A stretch of DNA of 64,000 bases from an uncultured Porticoccus sp. (lineage in GTDB: Bacteria; Pseudomonadota; Gammaproteobacteria; Pseudomonadales; Porticoccaceae). The notes below the pieces were generated by a model that saw only the letters and a list, made by a program, of their open reading frames with translations, was not told where the DNA came from and did no database searches. Where the stretch lies: assembly GCF_913061305.1 (NCBI RefSeq), contig NZ_CAJXST010000003.1, positions 62,001-126,000 of the forward strand, in the 5' to 3' direction. Made by a program: the position numbers and the translations under genes. This document shows positions 46,828-56,306 of the stretch, one piece after another. The stretch's first letter is position 1. The number at the start of each line of letters is the position of its first letter.

Positions 46828-48468
46828 TTACATATTGGGATAGCTGGGTCCGCCACCACCCTCTGGGGCAACCCATATGATGTTCTGGCTGGGGTCCTTG
46901 ATATCACAGGTTTTACAGTGCACACAGTTCTGTGCGTTGATCTGAAAACGCTTTCCTCCCTCGGGAGCGTCTACCACTTCATAGACACCCGCCGGGCAGT
47001 AGCGCTGCGCAGGTTCATCGTAGAGCGGCAGGTTGTGGCTGATTGGTACATCAGGGTTTTTCAATTTCAAGTGACAGGGCTGCGCCTCTTCGTGATTGGT
47101 GTTGGATATAAATACCGAGGACAGTTTGTCGAAGGTGAGCCTGTTATCCGGTTTTGGGTAGTCAATGCTTTTTGACTCCGAAGCGGGTTTGAGCCTGGTA
47201 TGGTCCGGTCTGGGATCGGTGAGTGTCCAGGGCAGATGGCCATTGAAAATATTGATATCGATAAAAGCATAGGCCGAGCCGATAATATTGCCCCATTTGT
47301 GTTGTGCGGGGCCAAAATTGCGGTGCCTGTGCAGTTCCTGATAGGCCCAGCTGGACTGATAGCTACTGTTGAAGGCCGTCAGTTCATCCTGTTGTCTGTT
47401 GTTCGCAATGGCTTCCGCCGCGCTTTCCGCAGCGATCATGCCGGTCTTCATCGCGCAATGGATGCCCTTGATTTTCGCAAAATTGAGTGTGCCGGCGTTA
47501 TCTCCCAACAAAACCCCACCATTGAAAGTCATTTTGGGCAGAGATTGCATACCGCCTTTAACCAGAGCCCGAGCACCGTAGGATACTCTTTCTCCCCCCT
47601 CCAGATATTGTCTGATGACCGGGTGTTGTTTATAGCGCTGGAATTCATCAAATGGGCTGAGATGCGGGTTGGAATAGGAGAGGTCGATCGTCAGGCCGAC
47701 CGCGACGAGGTTGTCTTCCATGTGGTATAGAAAGCCGCCGCCCGAAGAGCCTGTTTCACTCAGAGGCCAGCCTGCACTGTGCACCACAAGACCCTGGTGG
47801 TGTTTCTCCGGCGGTATCTGCCAGAGCTCCTTGATGCCGATGCCGTAGTGCTGTGGCTGTAGGCTGTTCTCATCGAGGGAAAACTGCTCAATGAGCTGTT
47901 TGCCAAGGTGGCCCCGGCATCCCTCGGCAAAAAAAGTGTATTTGCCACGCAGTTCCATGCCGGGGGTGTAGTCCGCTTTATGGCTGCCATCGGCCGCAAC
48001 ACCCATGTCGCCGGTGACAACGCCGCGAACGTTATTGTTGTCGTCGTAGAGTACTTCGGCTGCAGCGAAACCGGGGAAAATTTCTACGCCAAGCTGTTCG
48101 GCCTGTTCAGCCAGCCAGCGACAGACATTGCCAAGACTGACAATGTAATTACCGGTATTGTGCATGGTTTTAGGCACAAACAGGGATGGAACCTTTATTC
48201 CCCGGGTTTTGTTGAATACATAGATGTTGTCCTGACGAACTTCTGTGATGAGCGGTGCACCGAGCGTTTTCCAGTCCGGAAACAGTTCATTCAGGGCAGT
48301 TGGCTCCATGACGGCACCCGAGAGAATATGGGCGCCGACTTCCGAGCCTTTTTCAAGAACGACAACAGACAGGTCGGGGTTGACCTGCTTCAAGCGACAG
48401 GCGGCAGATAAGCCCGCTGGCCCGGCTCCGACAATAACGATGTCGTAATCCATATATTCACGTTCCAC
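46828..48468 (-). CDS. Electron transfer flavoprotein-ubiquinone oxidoreductase
   Basis: 546 residues from GTG 48468, chosen because GGAGA lies 7 bases upstream and homologues start MEREYM; an ATG four codons earlier has no ribosome site. FAD motif IVIVGAGPAGLSAACRLKQ; C-terminal 4Fe-4S ligands in RYCPAGVYEV and NCVHCKTCDIKDPSQNI; membrane-surface segment around residues 340-400. It passes electrons from ETF to ubiquinone during fatty-acid and amino-acid oxidation. etfB and etfA are divergent from it. Confidence 0.96.
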   Translation of the reverse strand: MEREYMDYDIVIVGAGPAGLSAACRLKQVNPDLSVVVLEKGSEVGAHILSGAVMEPTALNELFPDWKTLGAPLITEVRQDNIYVFNKTRGIKVPSLFVPKTMHNTGNYIVSLGNVCRWLAEQAEQLGVEIFPGFAAAEVLYDDNNNVRGVVTGDMGVAADGSHKADYTPGMELRGKYTFFAEGCRGHLGKQLIEQFSLDENSLQPQHYGIGIKELWQIPPEKHHQGLVVHSAGWPLSETGSSGGGFLYHMEDNLVAVGLTIDLSYSNPHLSPFDEFQRYKQHPVIRQYLEGGERVSYGARALVKGGMQSLPKMTFNGGVLLGDNAGTLNFAKIKGIHCAMKTGMIAAESAAEAIANNRQQDELTAFNSSYQSSWAYQELHRHRNFGPAQHKWGNIIGSAYAFIDINIFNGHLPWTLTDPRPDHTRLKPASESKSIDYPKPDNRLTFDKLSSVFISNTNHEEAQPCHLKLKNPDVPISHNLPLYDEPAQRYCPAGVYEVVDAPEGGKRFQINAQNCVHCKTCDIKDPSQNIIWVAPEGGGGPSYPNM

Positions 48469-48690
48469 AGCATTCTCCATAGGGTTTCAGCCTGTCATGT
48501 CCAGTGTGGGAGGGGTGTGAATTTTAGCCTGTATAGACCCATGGTGCCATGCAGATTTAGGACTCGCCAGTCAGTACCATGAGGTCAGTAATTGATTGTC
48601 TGAAAACCTCCCTTTGCCTTGATTTGGCTTGATGGTGGCGGCATGATTAGCACCCCTCAATGCTAACCAATGAATTTCAAAGGGTATTCC

Positions 48691-49443
48691 ATGAAAGTAC
48701 TTGTCGCTATCAAGCGCGTGGTGGACTACAACGTCAAGGTGAGACCCCGAGCCGATGCTACCGACGTTGATCTCAATAATGTCAAAATGTCGATTAATCC
48801 TTTCTGCGAAATTGCTGTGGAGGAGGCAGTACGTCTCAAGGAACAGGGCCTTGTCAATGAAATTGTTGTCGTTTCAATAGGGCCTCAACAGGCTCAGGAA
48901 CAGTTGCGTACGGCGCTGGCACTGGGCGCAGATAGAGCTCTGTTGGTGGTTACAGAAGATGTGCTCGAACCCTTGGCCATCGCCAAGTGTCTGAAAGTGT
49001 TGTGTGATCGCGAACAACCGGACCTTGTTCTGATGGGTAAACAGTCCATTGACGGCGATAATAATCAGACCGGGCAAATGCTCGCGGCGCTGACTGGGTA
49101 CCCTCAGGGCACCTTTGCATCAAAGCTGGAACTGACGGGTGACAATAAGGCGACGGTAACCCGTGAGATTGATGGCGGGTTGCAAACACTGGCGCTTACC
49201 TTGCCGGCAATTGTGACTGCCGATCTGCGCTTAAATGAACCGCGCTATGCCTCTCTGCCCAATATTATGAAGGCCAAAAAGAAACCTCTGGATACTTCGA
49301 CCCCGGATGAGCTGGGTGTTTCCATTTCGCCGCGCGTCAAGCTGCTAAAGGTTGAACTGCCTGCGCAGCGAGCGGCGGGTATTAAAGTGGCCGATGTTGA
49401 GGAGTTGATGGACAAACTGAAAAATGAAGCGAAGGTGATCTGA
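48691..49443 (+). CDS. etfB: Electron transfer flavoprotein beta subunit
   Basis: 250 residues from ATG 48691. [17 protein letters not shown] and the AMP/ADP-binding loop ([42 protein letters not shown]) mark the family. With EtfA it shuttles electrons from acyl-CoA dehydrogenases to ETF-QO. The last base is shared with the etfA start (TGATG). Confidence 0.97.
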   Translation: MKVLVAIKRVVDYNVKVRPRADATDVDLNNVKMSINPFCEIAVEEAVRLKEQGLVNEIVVVSIGPQQAQEQLRTALALGADRALLVVTEDVLEPLAIAKCLKVLCDREQPDLVLMGKQSIDGDNNQTGQMLAALTGYPQGTFASKLELTGDNKATVTREIDGGLQTLALTLPAIVTADLRLNEPRYASLPNIMKAKKKPLDTSTPDELGVSISPRVKLLKVELPAQRAAGIKVADVEELMDKLKNEAKVI

Positions 49444-50372
49444 TGAGTATTCTGATTATTGCTGAACATGATAACAGTGATCTTAGGCCTTCGACGCTGA
49501 ACAGTGTCAGCGCGGCGCAGGCGATTGGTGGTGATATTGTCGTATTGGTGGCGGGCTCCGATTGCGCCGGCGTGGCTGACACACTGTCAAAGGTGCCTGG
49601 TATCCAAAAAGTACTTCTGGCTGACAATCCGGTCTATAGCCATCACCTGGCCGAGAATATGGCGCCCCTGGTTGCCGAGATTGCTGAAGGTTTCAGTCAT
49701 GTACTGGCGCCAGCCAGCACGACTGGAAAAAATCTGATGCCGCGAGTGGCTGCTCTGCTCGATATGCAGGCTATTTCAGATATCAGCGAGGTAATAAGCC
49801 CGGACACCTTCAAGCGGCCAGTGTACGCGGGCAATGTCATCGCGACAGTGCAGAGCAGCGATGAGGTCAAGGTGCTGACTGTGCGCTCCACGGCATTTGA
49901 GGCGGCTGTGGCAGAGGGAGGCAATGCCACCATTGAACAGATTTCCAGTGTACACAACCAGGATGCATGTACCTTTGTAGGCCAGGAGCTGGCCGTTTCC
50001 GAGCGCCCGGAATTGACCTCTGCCCGGATCGTGGTCGCGGGTGGTCGTGGCATGGGCAGCAGTGAGGGTTTCTCTATGCTGGAAAAACTGGTCGACAAGC
50101 TTGGTGCGGCAATGGGCGCATCCCGTGCAGCAGTAGACGCGGGCTTCGTGCCCAATGATATGCAGGTGGGCCAGACAGGTAAAATTGTTGCACCGGACCT
50201 GTATATTGCCGTTGGTATTTCAGGCGCGATTCAGCATCTGGCAGGCATGAAAGACAGCAAGGTCATTGTAGCGATTAACAAAGATCCGGAGGCACCTATT
50301 TTCCAGGTGGCAGATTATGGTCTGGTCGGTGATCTGTTTGAGCTGGTTCCCGCCATTGAGGCGCAGCTCTGA
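49443..50372 (+). CDS. etfA: Electron transfer flavoprotein alpha subunit
   Basis: 309 residues. C-terminal FAD domain with VVAGGRGMGSSEGFSMLEKL, SRAAVDAGFVPNDMQVGQTGK, YIAVGISGAIQHLAGM and INKDPEAPIFQVADYGLVGDL. It pairs with EtfB. A bidirectional terminator follows. Confidence 0.97.
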   Translation: MSILIIAEHDNSDLRPSTLNSVSAAQAIGGDIVVLVAGSDCAGVADTLSKVPGIQKVLLADNPVYSHHLAENMAPLVAEIAEGFSHVLAPASTTGKNLMPRVAALLDMQAISDISEVISPDTFKRPVYAGNVIATVQSSDEVKVLTVRSTAFEAAVAEGGNATIEQISSVHNQDACTFVGQELAVSERPELTSARIVVAGGRGMGSSEGFSMLEKLVDKLGAAMGASRAAVDAGFVPNDMQVGQTGKIVAPDLYIAVGISGAIQHLAGMKDSKVIVAINKDPEAPIFQVADYGLVGDLFELVPAIEAQL

Positions 50373-50388
50373 GCGATGGATCGCCCCT

Positions 50389-50418
50389 AAAAAAACCGGT
50401 CTTTAGGCCGGTTTTTTT
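50389..50418. terminator. Bidirectional terminator etfA / DUF3106 gene
   Basis: AAAAACCGG / CCGGTTTTT stem with an 8-base loop and A/T tracts on both sides; it serves both converging genes. Confidence 0.85.
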
Positions 50419-50890
50419 AGTTCCTGTTTTTTTCTGAGAAGTTACCATTCCGATCAATTTTCTTGTGGAATGCCTTCCGTTGTTCGGGTGACATGCTGCG
50501 CCATTGTTCTTTTAACACTTCCCGTTTCTCGGGGGGCAGGCTGCGAAATTTTTCACGTGCCTGATGGATGCGTTGGCGTTCTTCCGGCGAAAGTGATTTA
50601 AAATACTCACGTCGTTTCTCCAGCTGTTCTCTCTCCGCAGGCGTCATTGATTCATAACGACGTTTCCAGTCTTTTTTGTCGGGTTTAGAGGGATGCCCTT
50701 TGTCTTTTTCAGCATAATGACGATGGTTTGTGGCAGCCTCGAAGGGTTTTTTGACCTGACTGAGACGGCTGTTGCCCAGCACAAAGGATTCACCCTGATA
50801 GGCCTGTCCCGGCAATGAAAAGACACAAACCAGGGCAAAGGTGAGTACAGGCCGTAAAAAATAACCGCGATAGAATATGCTTTTGTACAT
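50417..50890 (-). CDS. Exported DUF3106 protein
   Basis: 157 residues: signal peptide (PVLTFALVCVFSLPGQA), then a strongly charged region with repeated helix units typical of DUF3106: MTPAEREQLEKRREYF, LSPEERQRIHQAREKF, LPPEKREVLKEQW, MSPEQRKAF. The spacing (about 20-23 residues per unit) suggests a periplasmic helical repeat. It is the last gene after the sigma and anti-sigma genes, starting 4 bases after the latter. Its function is not known. Confidence 0.8.
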   Translation of the reverse strand: MYKSIFYRGYFLRPVLTFALVCVFSLPGQAYQGESFVLGNSRLSQVKKPFEAATNHRHYAEKDKGHPSKPDKKDWKRRYESMTPAEREQLEKRREYFKSLSPEERQRIHQAREKFRSLPPEKREVLKEQWRSMSPEQRKAFHKKIDRNGNFSEKNRN

Positions 50891-50893
50891 GTA

Positions 50894-51223
50894 TCAGCCC
50901 TTCAGATTGGACGTGTCGCTGGCCAGCCAGGAATAGAACTCCATATCTTCGTAAAGATCGATTTCTTCACTGAGCAGGAACTCTTCCTGAGGAGAGCTAT
51001 TTTGCTGCAGGTGTTGTGTGGGTGGCGAGAATACCAGCATCACTGCTACCAGGGACACCGCCGCCATGCTGATAACCGGGATAAAAAATCCTGGCCATCT
51101 GCGCTGATTGACTGCACTGAGAGCAGTGGTTCTTGCTGCCACGAGGCGACGGGCTGTTGCAGCGTCAAGCCCGTTTTCAGAGTGACGCAAGGTGTCCTGT
51201 AGTTGTTTCTCTAGATCAGTCAT
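50894..51223 (-). CDS. Putative membrane anti-sigma factor (DUF3619-like)
   Basis: 109 residues with a cytoplasmic N-terminus (LEKQLQDTLRHSENGLDAATARRLVAARTTAL), one membrane helix (FFIPVISMAAVSLVAVMLVF) and a short acidic periplasmic tail (EEIDLYEDMEFYSWLAS). Size, topology and the 8-bp overlap with the sigma gene match small anti-sigma partners. Anti-sigma activity is inferred. Confidence 0.7.
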   Translation of the reverse strand: MTDLEKQLQDTLRHSENGLDAATARRLVAARTTALSAVNQRRWPGFFIPVISMAAVSLVAVMLVFSPPTQHLQQNSSPQEEFLLSEEIDLYEDMEFYSWLASDTSNLKG

Positions 51224-51752
51224 ACCAATAATCTCCCAGTGTGTCCCGAAGCTTGATTAATGCGCGGGAATAATGGGTTTTAACGCTGCCCTCACTGCAC
51301 TTCATGGCTGTTGCTGTCTCTTTTGTGCTGAGGCCTTCCCAGCAGCGCAACATAAAAACCTGTTGTTGACGAGGGGGAAGGCGGGTCAACGCCTCTTTCA
51401 AAACGCTTATCTGGCGCTCGCGCTCATGCCGTGTATGTGGCGTCGTACTGTCAGGCCCTGCAACAGCTTCGATAGGGTCTTCTTCGGTCTCGTCGCCCTG
51501 TTTGTCCCGAAAGCGTGAAAGCCATCCTTTAAACTGCCGCTGAAATTTTCTTTTACGGTGCAAGTCATTGATTTTACTTTGTAATATTCGGTAAAACAGC
51601 GGGCGCCATTCGCCACATGGCTTATGTGCATAGCTGACCACCAGCTGGGTCATGGCCTCCTGCACAATATCCAGCGCATCCTCCCTGTCCGCAACGGAGG
51701 TTACTGCGATGGCGTAGGCCCTGCGCTCAACCGACGACAAAAAGTTTTCCAT
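51216..51752 (-). CDS. ECF-like RNA polymerase sigma factor
   Basis: 178 residues from ATG 51752 (MENFLSSVERRAY), which aligns with homologues; a TTG at 51842 overlapping the previous stop (TTGA) would add 30 residues, so the start is uncertain. Region 2: DREDALDIVQEAMTQLV; region 4: LTRLPPRQQQVFMLRCWEGLSTKETATAM followed by CSEGSVKTHYSRALIKLR. It should direct transcription of a small stress or envelope regulon. The next two genes are probable regulators or effectors. Confidence 0.85.
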   Translation of the reverse strand: MENFLSSVERRAYAIAVTSVADREDALDIVQEAMTQLVVSYAHKPCGEWRPLFYRILQSKINDLHRKRKFQRQFKGWLSRFRDKQGDETEEDPIEAVAGPDSTTPHTRHERERQISVLKEALTRLPPRQQQVFMLRCWEGLSTKETATAMKCSEGSVKTHYSRALIKLRDTLGDYWYD

Positions 51753-51838
51753 AGATTGCTGCGTCAGAGTCCTGTTCCTTTTGTCGTTACCTGTCCGATT
51801 ATCCAATAAGGTCAGCAGCATGGACAACTGGCGCGCTG

Positions 51839-52195
51839 TCAACGACGGTGATGCAATATTTCATTTAACAGCACGGCCCCACCAATGATGTAGATGTAAT
51901 CATCCGAGGCACTTCTCCGGTAGTGATCATGTTTTTTGTGCCTGCCGGAATGACCATAGTGTTTTCGGTACTTGTAGTGCCTGTTGTCGTGTGAATGAAA
52001 CCTGCGATCGCGGTATTGGTCATGCCTTTGGTCATATCGATAATCGTCCCGATAGTTTATGCGATCGTTGTGCCGGTATTCATGCCGATATTCAGCACGA
52101 AAATTCGGTTTGTGGCCTCGATCCCCGGCCAAGGCCGGCGCCATGCCGAATATGATTGATGTGGCCAGCAGGCTGATAATGGGGAATTTGTGCAT
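51839..52195 (-). CDS. Exported His/Tyr/Arg-rich protein
   Basis: 118 residues from ATG 52195 with GGAG 8 bases upstream. Signal peptide (PIISLLATSIIFGMAPALA), then about 70 residues dominated by Arg, His, Tyr and Asp (EYRHEYRHNDRINYRDDYRY), ending in a short hydrophobic stretch (YIYIIGGAVLLNEILHHRR). The composition suggests metal or polyanion binding or low-complexity envelope material. No family was firmly recognised. It lies directly upstream of the sigma gene. Confidence 0.7.
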   Translation of the reverse strand: MHKFPIISLLATSIIFGMAPALAGDRGHKPNFRAEYRHEYRHNDRINYRDDYRYDQRHDQYRDRRFHSHDNRHYKYRKHYGHSGRHKKHDHYRRSASDDYIYIIGGAVLLNEILHHRR

Positions 52196-52268
52196 GCCGG
52201 GTACTCCATTTTTCCAGTAATGCTCATTAGAACGTACCGGTGAGGCATCGGTTGACAAAACCTTTTGA

Positions 52269-53081
52269 TCAGGGCTTGAGGGACAACCAGATTGGGCAGT
52301 GGTCGGAGGGTTTTTCCATGGCTCTGATCTGGTAATCAATACCGGCGTCAGAGGTAATAGGCAAGAGGTTTTCCGAGGCGAGAATAAGGTCAATTCGGAG
52401 GCCGCGTTTCGGTGTCGCTTCAAATCCCCGGCTGCGGTAGTCGAACCAACTGAATCGGTTGGGTTCATCCGGATGAAAATAATCAAAACTGTCTTTCAGT
52501 GGCAGGCTCTGGAGGCTGGATAGCCATGTCCGCTCTTCGGGAAGAAAACAGCATTTACCACTGCGCAGCCAGCGTTTGCGGTTTTCGTCGCCAATACCAA
52601 TATCCCGGTCGAGAGGGGCTATGTTCATATCGCCCATCACAATGACGTGGTCGCCATTGGTGTGAACGCTCGATAAATGGTGTGTTAGATCTTTGTAGAA
52701 CTGTTCTTTACAGGGAAATTTCTGTGGGTGGCTTCGGTTTTCGCCCTGGGGGAAATACCCGTTATAGACATGGACTTTACGGTTGTTAATAGCGAATGTC
52801 CCGTACACCAGTCTTTTCTGACGGTCTTCCGGGTCGCCAGGCAGTCCTTTCATTTGCTGAGCGACGGGTATCCGGTAGAGCAGGGCGACACCATAGTGGC
52901 CTTTCTGACCGTGATAAATCGCATCGTAGCCCATTCCCTGTATCTGATCGATGGGAAACAGCGCATCTTCAACCTTGGTTTCCTGGAGGCCGATAACATC
53001 CGGAGCATATTTGTCGATAACGGCTTTCAGCTGGTGAAGGCGGGCGCGCAACCCGTTTACGTTAAAAGAAACGATATACAT
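52269..53081 (-). CDS. xthA: Exodeoxyribonuclease III
   Basis: 270 residues (E. coli 268). AP-endonuclease motifs: SFNVNGLRARL, LQETKVED with the metal-binding Glu, NGYFPQGENR, GDMNIAPLDRDIG, and the terminal SDHCPIW with catalytic Asp-His. It nicks abasic sites and degrades 3' ends in base-excision repair. Confidence 0.97.
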   Translation of the reverse strand: MYIVSFNVNGLRARLHQLKAVIDKYAPDVIGLQETKVEDALFPIDQIQGMGYDAIYHGQKGHYGVALLYRIPVAQQMKGLPGDPEDRQKRLVYGTFAINNRKVHVYNGYFPQGENRSHPQKFPCKEQFYKDLTHHLSSVHTNGDHVIVMGDMNIAPLDRDIGIGDENRKRWLRSGKCCFLPEERTWLSSLQSLPLKDSFDYFHPDEPNRFSWFDYRSRGFEATPKRGLRIDLILASENLLPITSDAGIDYQIRAMEKPSDHCPIWLSLKP

Positions 53082-53212
53082 GTCTTGTTCCAGCGGTTAC
53101 AGCAGGTGTCCTGATTCTGTTTGGTTGGTGTCCCGGTGGCTTTGGATTGACAACTTGGCGTTATCCACCCGCTTGATTGATTTCAAGCCGATGGGTAACG
53201 TCGAATGAGAGC

Positions 53213-53283
53213 CAGCCCAGGGCTGCCCATTCAAGCTCAGGGCTGTTCATCCAGCTCAGGGCTGTTCATCCAGCTCAGGGCTG
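53213..53283 (-). repeat. 19-bp tandem repeat at the 3' end of prc
   Basis: On the minus strand the unit CAGCCCTGAGCTGGATGAA repeats twice in full (53246-53283), with degenerate copies following (53232-53245) and a final perfect 6-bp inverted repeat CAGCCC-T-GGGCTG (53213-53225). The first copy contains the prc stop codon. It may act as a transcript-end structure or be a variable repeat. Confidence 0.85.
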
Positions 53284-55347
53284 TTGTACCAACATGGACC
53301 TGGCATTACTCATTATCAATACATCGGCAAAGATGTTGCCGGTCTCATAGAGTAGCGGATCGCGTTCCGGTAGCGGTTTTGTTATCTCCGCATCCGGGTC
53401 AGAGTCGACAGAATTTTCAGCCTGCCATGCCTCGACGGTTTCATAGGGCGATAACCCCTTTGCAGACCGGCGTTTGTTTTCAATGGCCAACCTTGTTAAA
53501 TCATAGTTTTTGGCTTCTTCGCGACGTTGTTCTTCATTCAGTGATATCGACTGCTGTGCTCTGCGTTCCTTCATCAGTGCCAGTTCATCACTGAGGTAGC
53601 GCAGGTCGGGATCCTGGTTGAGTCGGGACTTGTGACGCTCAATCAATCTGTCTACTGGCAGATCTGTCAGGTTATAACGGCGATGGGGGACGGCATTTAT
53701 TTTGTCCCAGGGGAGTGCATTTTTTTCACTGCTTTCGCCAACAGTTTCAGCATCATAGAAAGCGGGCAGTTCGATATCGGGAACCACGCCCAAATTCTGG
53801 GTGCTTTCGCCTGAAACCCGGTAGAATTTCGACTCAGTCAATTTTAGCTGCCCCTCGCGAACCGGCAGTTGTATCTGGACAGTCCCCTTACCGAAGGTCT
53901 GTTCGCCAACGACAAAGCCTCTTTCGTAGTCCTGTATCGCTCCGGCAAAAATTTCTGAGGCAGAGGCGCTGAGCCGGTTAGTCATTACCATCAGTGGGCC
54001 GCGATAGTAGGCGTTGTACCGCGAGCGGTGATTGCGTGATACCACTTCATTGGCATCGCGAACTTGCACAATAGGGCCCGGATCAATGAACAAGTCTGTC
54101 AGTGTGGTTGCTTCCTGTAGAAAACCGCCGCCGTTATTGCGCAGGTCCAGAATGACACCGTCGATGTTCTGCTCGGACATTTCTCCCAGCAGGCGTTGAA
54201 CATCCTTGGTGGTGCTTTTGAATTCGGGATCCCGATTATAAAAGGCCTCCACATCAAGATAAAAAGTTGGAATGGTAATGACACCGAAACGGTAATTACC
54301 GGAATCGTTTTTTACGTCGATAATTTCAGATTTTGCCGCTTGCTCCTCGAGCTGGATCTTGTCTCTGACGATGGCGATTTCTCGTGTACTGCCAGCGGCT
54401 TCACCCACTGCCGGCATGATTTCAAGCTTGACGACGGTATCCTTGGCTCCGCGAATCATGTCAACGACATCATCCAGTCGCCAGCCGATAACATCGACCG
54501 TTTCCTCTTCGTCCTGTCCAACACTGATAATCTTATCCCCGGCCTTGAGGATCCCCTGTTTGTCTGCAGGTCCACCCGGAATGATTCTTACCACTTTGGT
54601 GTGTTCATCCTCCCGTTGGAGCACCGCGCCGATACCGGTCAGAGACAGCGACATGGCAATGCGGAAGTTCTCCATGGAGCGAGGCGACATATAACTGGTA
54701 TGGGGGTCGTACAACTCAGCCAGAGAGTTCATGAAAATCTGGAAAATATCCTCACTGTCTCGTTGCGATAGCTGCTTTTTCAGGTTGGTGTAACGCTTTA
54801 CCAATAAGGCGCGGGCAGCATCGGGCTCCTTATCGCTGAGAATCAGCCGTAGATACGACTCCTTGATCCGTTTTTTCCAGAAGGCATCAGCATCCTGGAC
54901 TGATACTGGCCACTGGGTCTGCTCCAGATCCATATTCAGGCTGTCATCCTTGGTGAGATCAAACTCAAAGCCGCTTTCCAGCAAGTCGATATTGGCCTGC
55001 AAGCGTGACTGGGCGCGTTCCTGGTAACGATTGAAAATATAAAAACCGGCGCTGAGGTCTCCTTTCTTGAGCATATTGTCTAGCTCGTTACCCCAACGCC
55101 CGAATTCATCAATATCGCTCTGGAGAAGATAACTTTTGGCCGGGTCGAGATTATTGACATATTGAGAAAGAAAGCGGTTGGATAAGCCATCATCCAGAGC
55201 CTGCTTGCTGTAGTGCTTGCTGGCCAGTTCATTGACAATTTCAATGGCGGTTTTGGGTTGCTCAGGACTGTAGCTGACCTTTGCAAGAGCTATTGATGTC
55301 AGTGTTAACAGCAGCAGACAGAAGGTGTTACGGATAAAATGAGGCAT
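53275..55347 (-). CDS. prc: Tail-specific periplasmic protease Prc
   Basis: 690 residues. Signal peptide (LLLLTLTSIALA), N-terminal helical domain, PDZ domain (about 235-320, PGGPADKQGILKAGDKII), and the S41 protease domain with catalytic Ser about 462 (LSASASEIFA) and Lys about 487 (QTFGKGTVQ); the spacing of 25 matches E. coli Prc (452/477). It cuts proteins with non-polar C-termini, including lipoproteins and peptidoglycan hydrolases. A 19-bp tandem repeat spans its stop. Confidence 0.96.
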   Translation of the reverse strand: MPHFIRNTFCLLLLTLTSIALAKVSYSPEQPKTAIEIVNELASKHYSKQALDDGLSNRFLSQYVNNLDPAKSYLLQSDIDEFGRWGNELDNMLKKGDLSAGFYIFNRYQERAQSRLQANIDLLESGFEFDLTKDDSLNMDLEQTQWPVSVQDADAFWKKRIKESYLRLILSDKEPDAARALLVKRYTNLKKQLSQRDSEDIFQIFMNSLAELYDPHTSYMSPRSMENFRIAMSLSLTGIGAVLQREDEHTKVVRIIPGGPADKQGILKAGDKIISVGQDEEETVDVIGWRLDDVVDMIRGAKDTVVKLEIMPAVGEAAGSTREIAIVRDKIQLEEQAAKSEIIDVKNDSGNYRFGVITIPTFYLDVEAFYNRDPEFKSTTKDVQRLLGEMSEQNIDGVILDLRNNGGGFLQEATTLTDLFIDPGPIVQVRDANEVVSRNHRSRYNAYYRGPLMVMTNRLSASASEIFAGAIQDYERGFVVGEQTFGKGTVQIQLPVREGQLKLTESKFYRVSGESTQNLGVVPDIELPAFYDAETVGESSEKNALPWDKINAVPHRRYNLTDLPVDRLIERHKSRLNQDPDLRYLSDELALMKERRAQQSISLNEEQRREEAKNYDLTRLAIENKRRSAKGLSPYETVEAWQAENSVDSDPDAEITKPLPERDPLLYETGNIFADVLIMSNARSMLVQQP

Positions 55348-55529
55348 CAGATGAAATTGTCTCTTGATCAGTAAAGGGTTTAGTTTATCAAAGTTGACCC
55401 CTTATAGACCCCGGTCAGTTGAAAATGTTTGATGCAATCTACAATTACTCGAGAAAGCTTGCCAATTGAGGTCGCCGGTTGATCCCGATTACCTTCAATG
55501 AAATGATTGCGTCTGGACTGGAGATCACC

Positions 55530-56306
55530 ATGACCGATAAAGAACAGCAGCGCCCTGCAGCGCTGGTGACAGGCGCTGCTACCCGACTCGGCCTGGCGTT
55601 CGCAAATGCGCTGGCTGATCGCGGTTGCGATATTGCACTTCACTATCACCATTCCTCCGAGCAGGCGCAGCAACAGGCTGAATTGATCCGGCGCAGAGGT
55701 GTTCGCTGTGAAATGTTCCAGTTTGACCTCGCCGATGATGATCCGGGGTGCCTGGTAGAGCAGGTGTATCATTGCTTTCCCGGCCTTCAGGTATTAATCA
55801 ACAGTGCGTCGGCTTACCAAGCAGGAACAATAGCGAATACAGAAAGGGCACTATTACAGAAACAGTTTGCAGTAAATTTTTTTGCTCCCTACCTGTTATC
55901 GGGGAGCTTCGCGAAGCGAGTGGTTCAGGGCTCTATAATTAATATTCTGGACAACAAAATCGCCTTTCAGCAATATCAGTACGCTGCTTATCTGATGTCA
56001 AAAAAAGCACTGGCCGAGTTTACCAAGCTGGCAGCAATGGAGTTTTCACCCCGGATCCGCGTCAATGGTATAGCACCTGGGGTGGTGCTGCCCGGAGAAA
56101 CCCGCACCGGGGATTATATTGATTGGCGGATTCAGGGCATTCCACTGCAGCGCCAGGGCAGGGTGGAAGACCTGACGCAGGCTATGAACTATTTGCTGGA
56201 TAGCGAATTCGTCACAGGTCAAATACTGTTTGTGGACGGTGGTGAAGGCATAAATCAGCGAGGTCTTAACGCTGAAGACTACAAATCTGGTGATAAAGTT
56301 GAATAA
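55530..56306 (+). CDS. folM: Dihydromonapterin/dihydrofolate reductase FolM-like SDR
   Basis: 258 residues from ATG 55530 (TGGAGATC upstream). Short-chain dehydrogenase with TGAATRLGLA (the Arg after TG suits NADPH), INSASAY in place of the NNAG motif, and active-site YLMSKKAL. FolM-type enzymes reduce dihydromonapterin or dihydrobiopterin to the tetrahydro form. It overlaps folK by 17 bp, supporting a pterin role. Confidence 0.85.
   Translation: MTDKEQQRPAALVTGAATRLGLAFANALADRGCDIALHYHHSSEQAQQQAELIRRRGVRCEMFQFDLADDDPGCLVEQVYHCFPGLQVLINSASAYQAGTIANTERALLQKQFAVNFFAPYLLSGSFAKRVVQGSIINILDNKIAFQQYQYAAYLMSKKALAEFTKLAAMEFSPRIRVNGIAPGVVLPGETRTGDYIDWRIQGIPLQRQGRVEDLTQAMNYLLDSEFVTGQILFVDGGEGINQRGLNAEDYKSGDKVE

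Noticed and set aside
46808-46831. GTAACTTT/AAAGTTAC stem as terminator of ETF-QO
   Set aside because: AT-rich stem overlapping the stop codon without a T-tract; too weak to call.
53213-53283. Tandem repeats as a CRISPR array
   Set aside because: Units are contiguous without spacers, and no cas genes are present.
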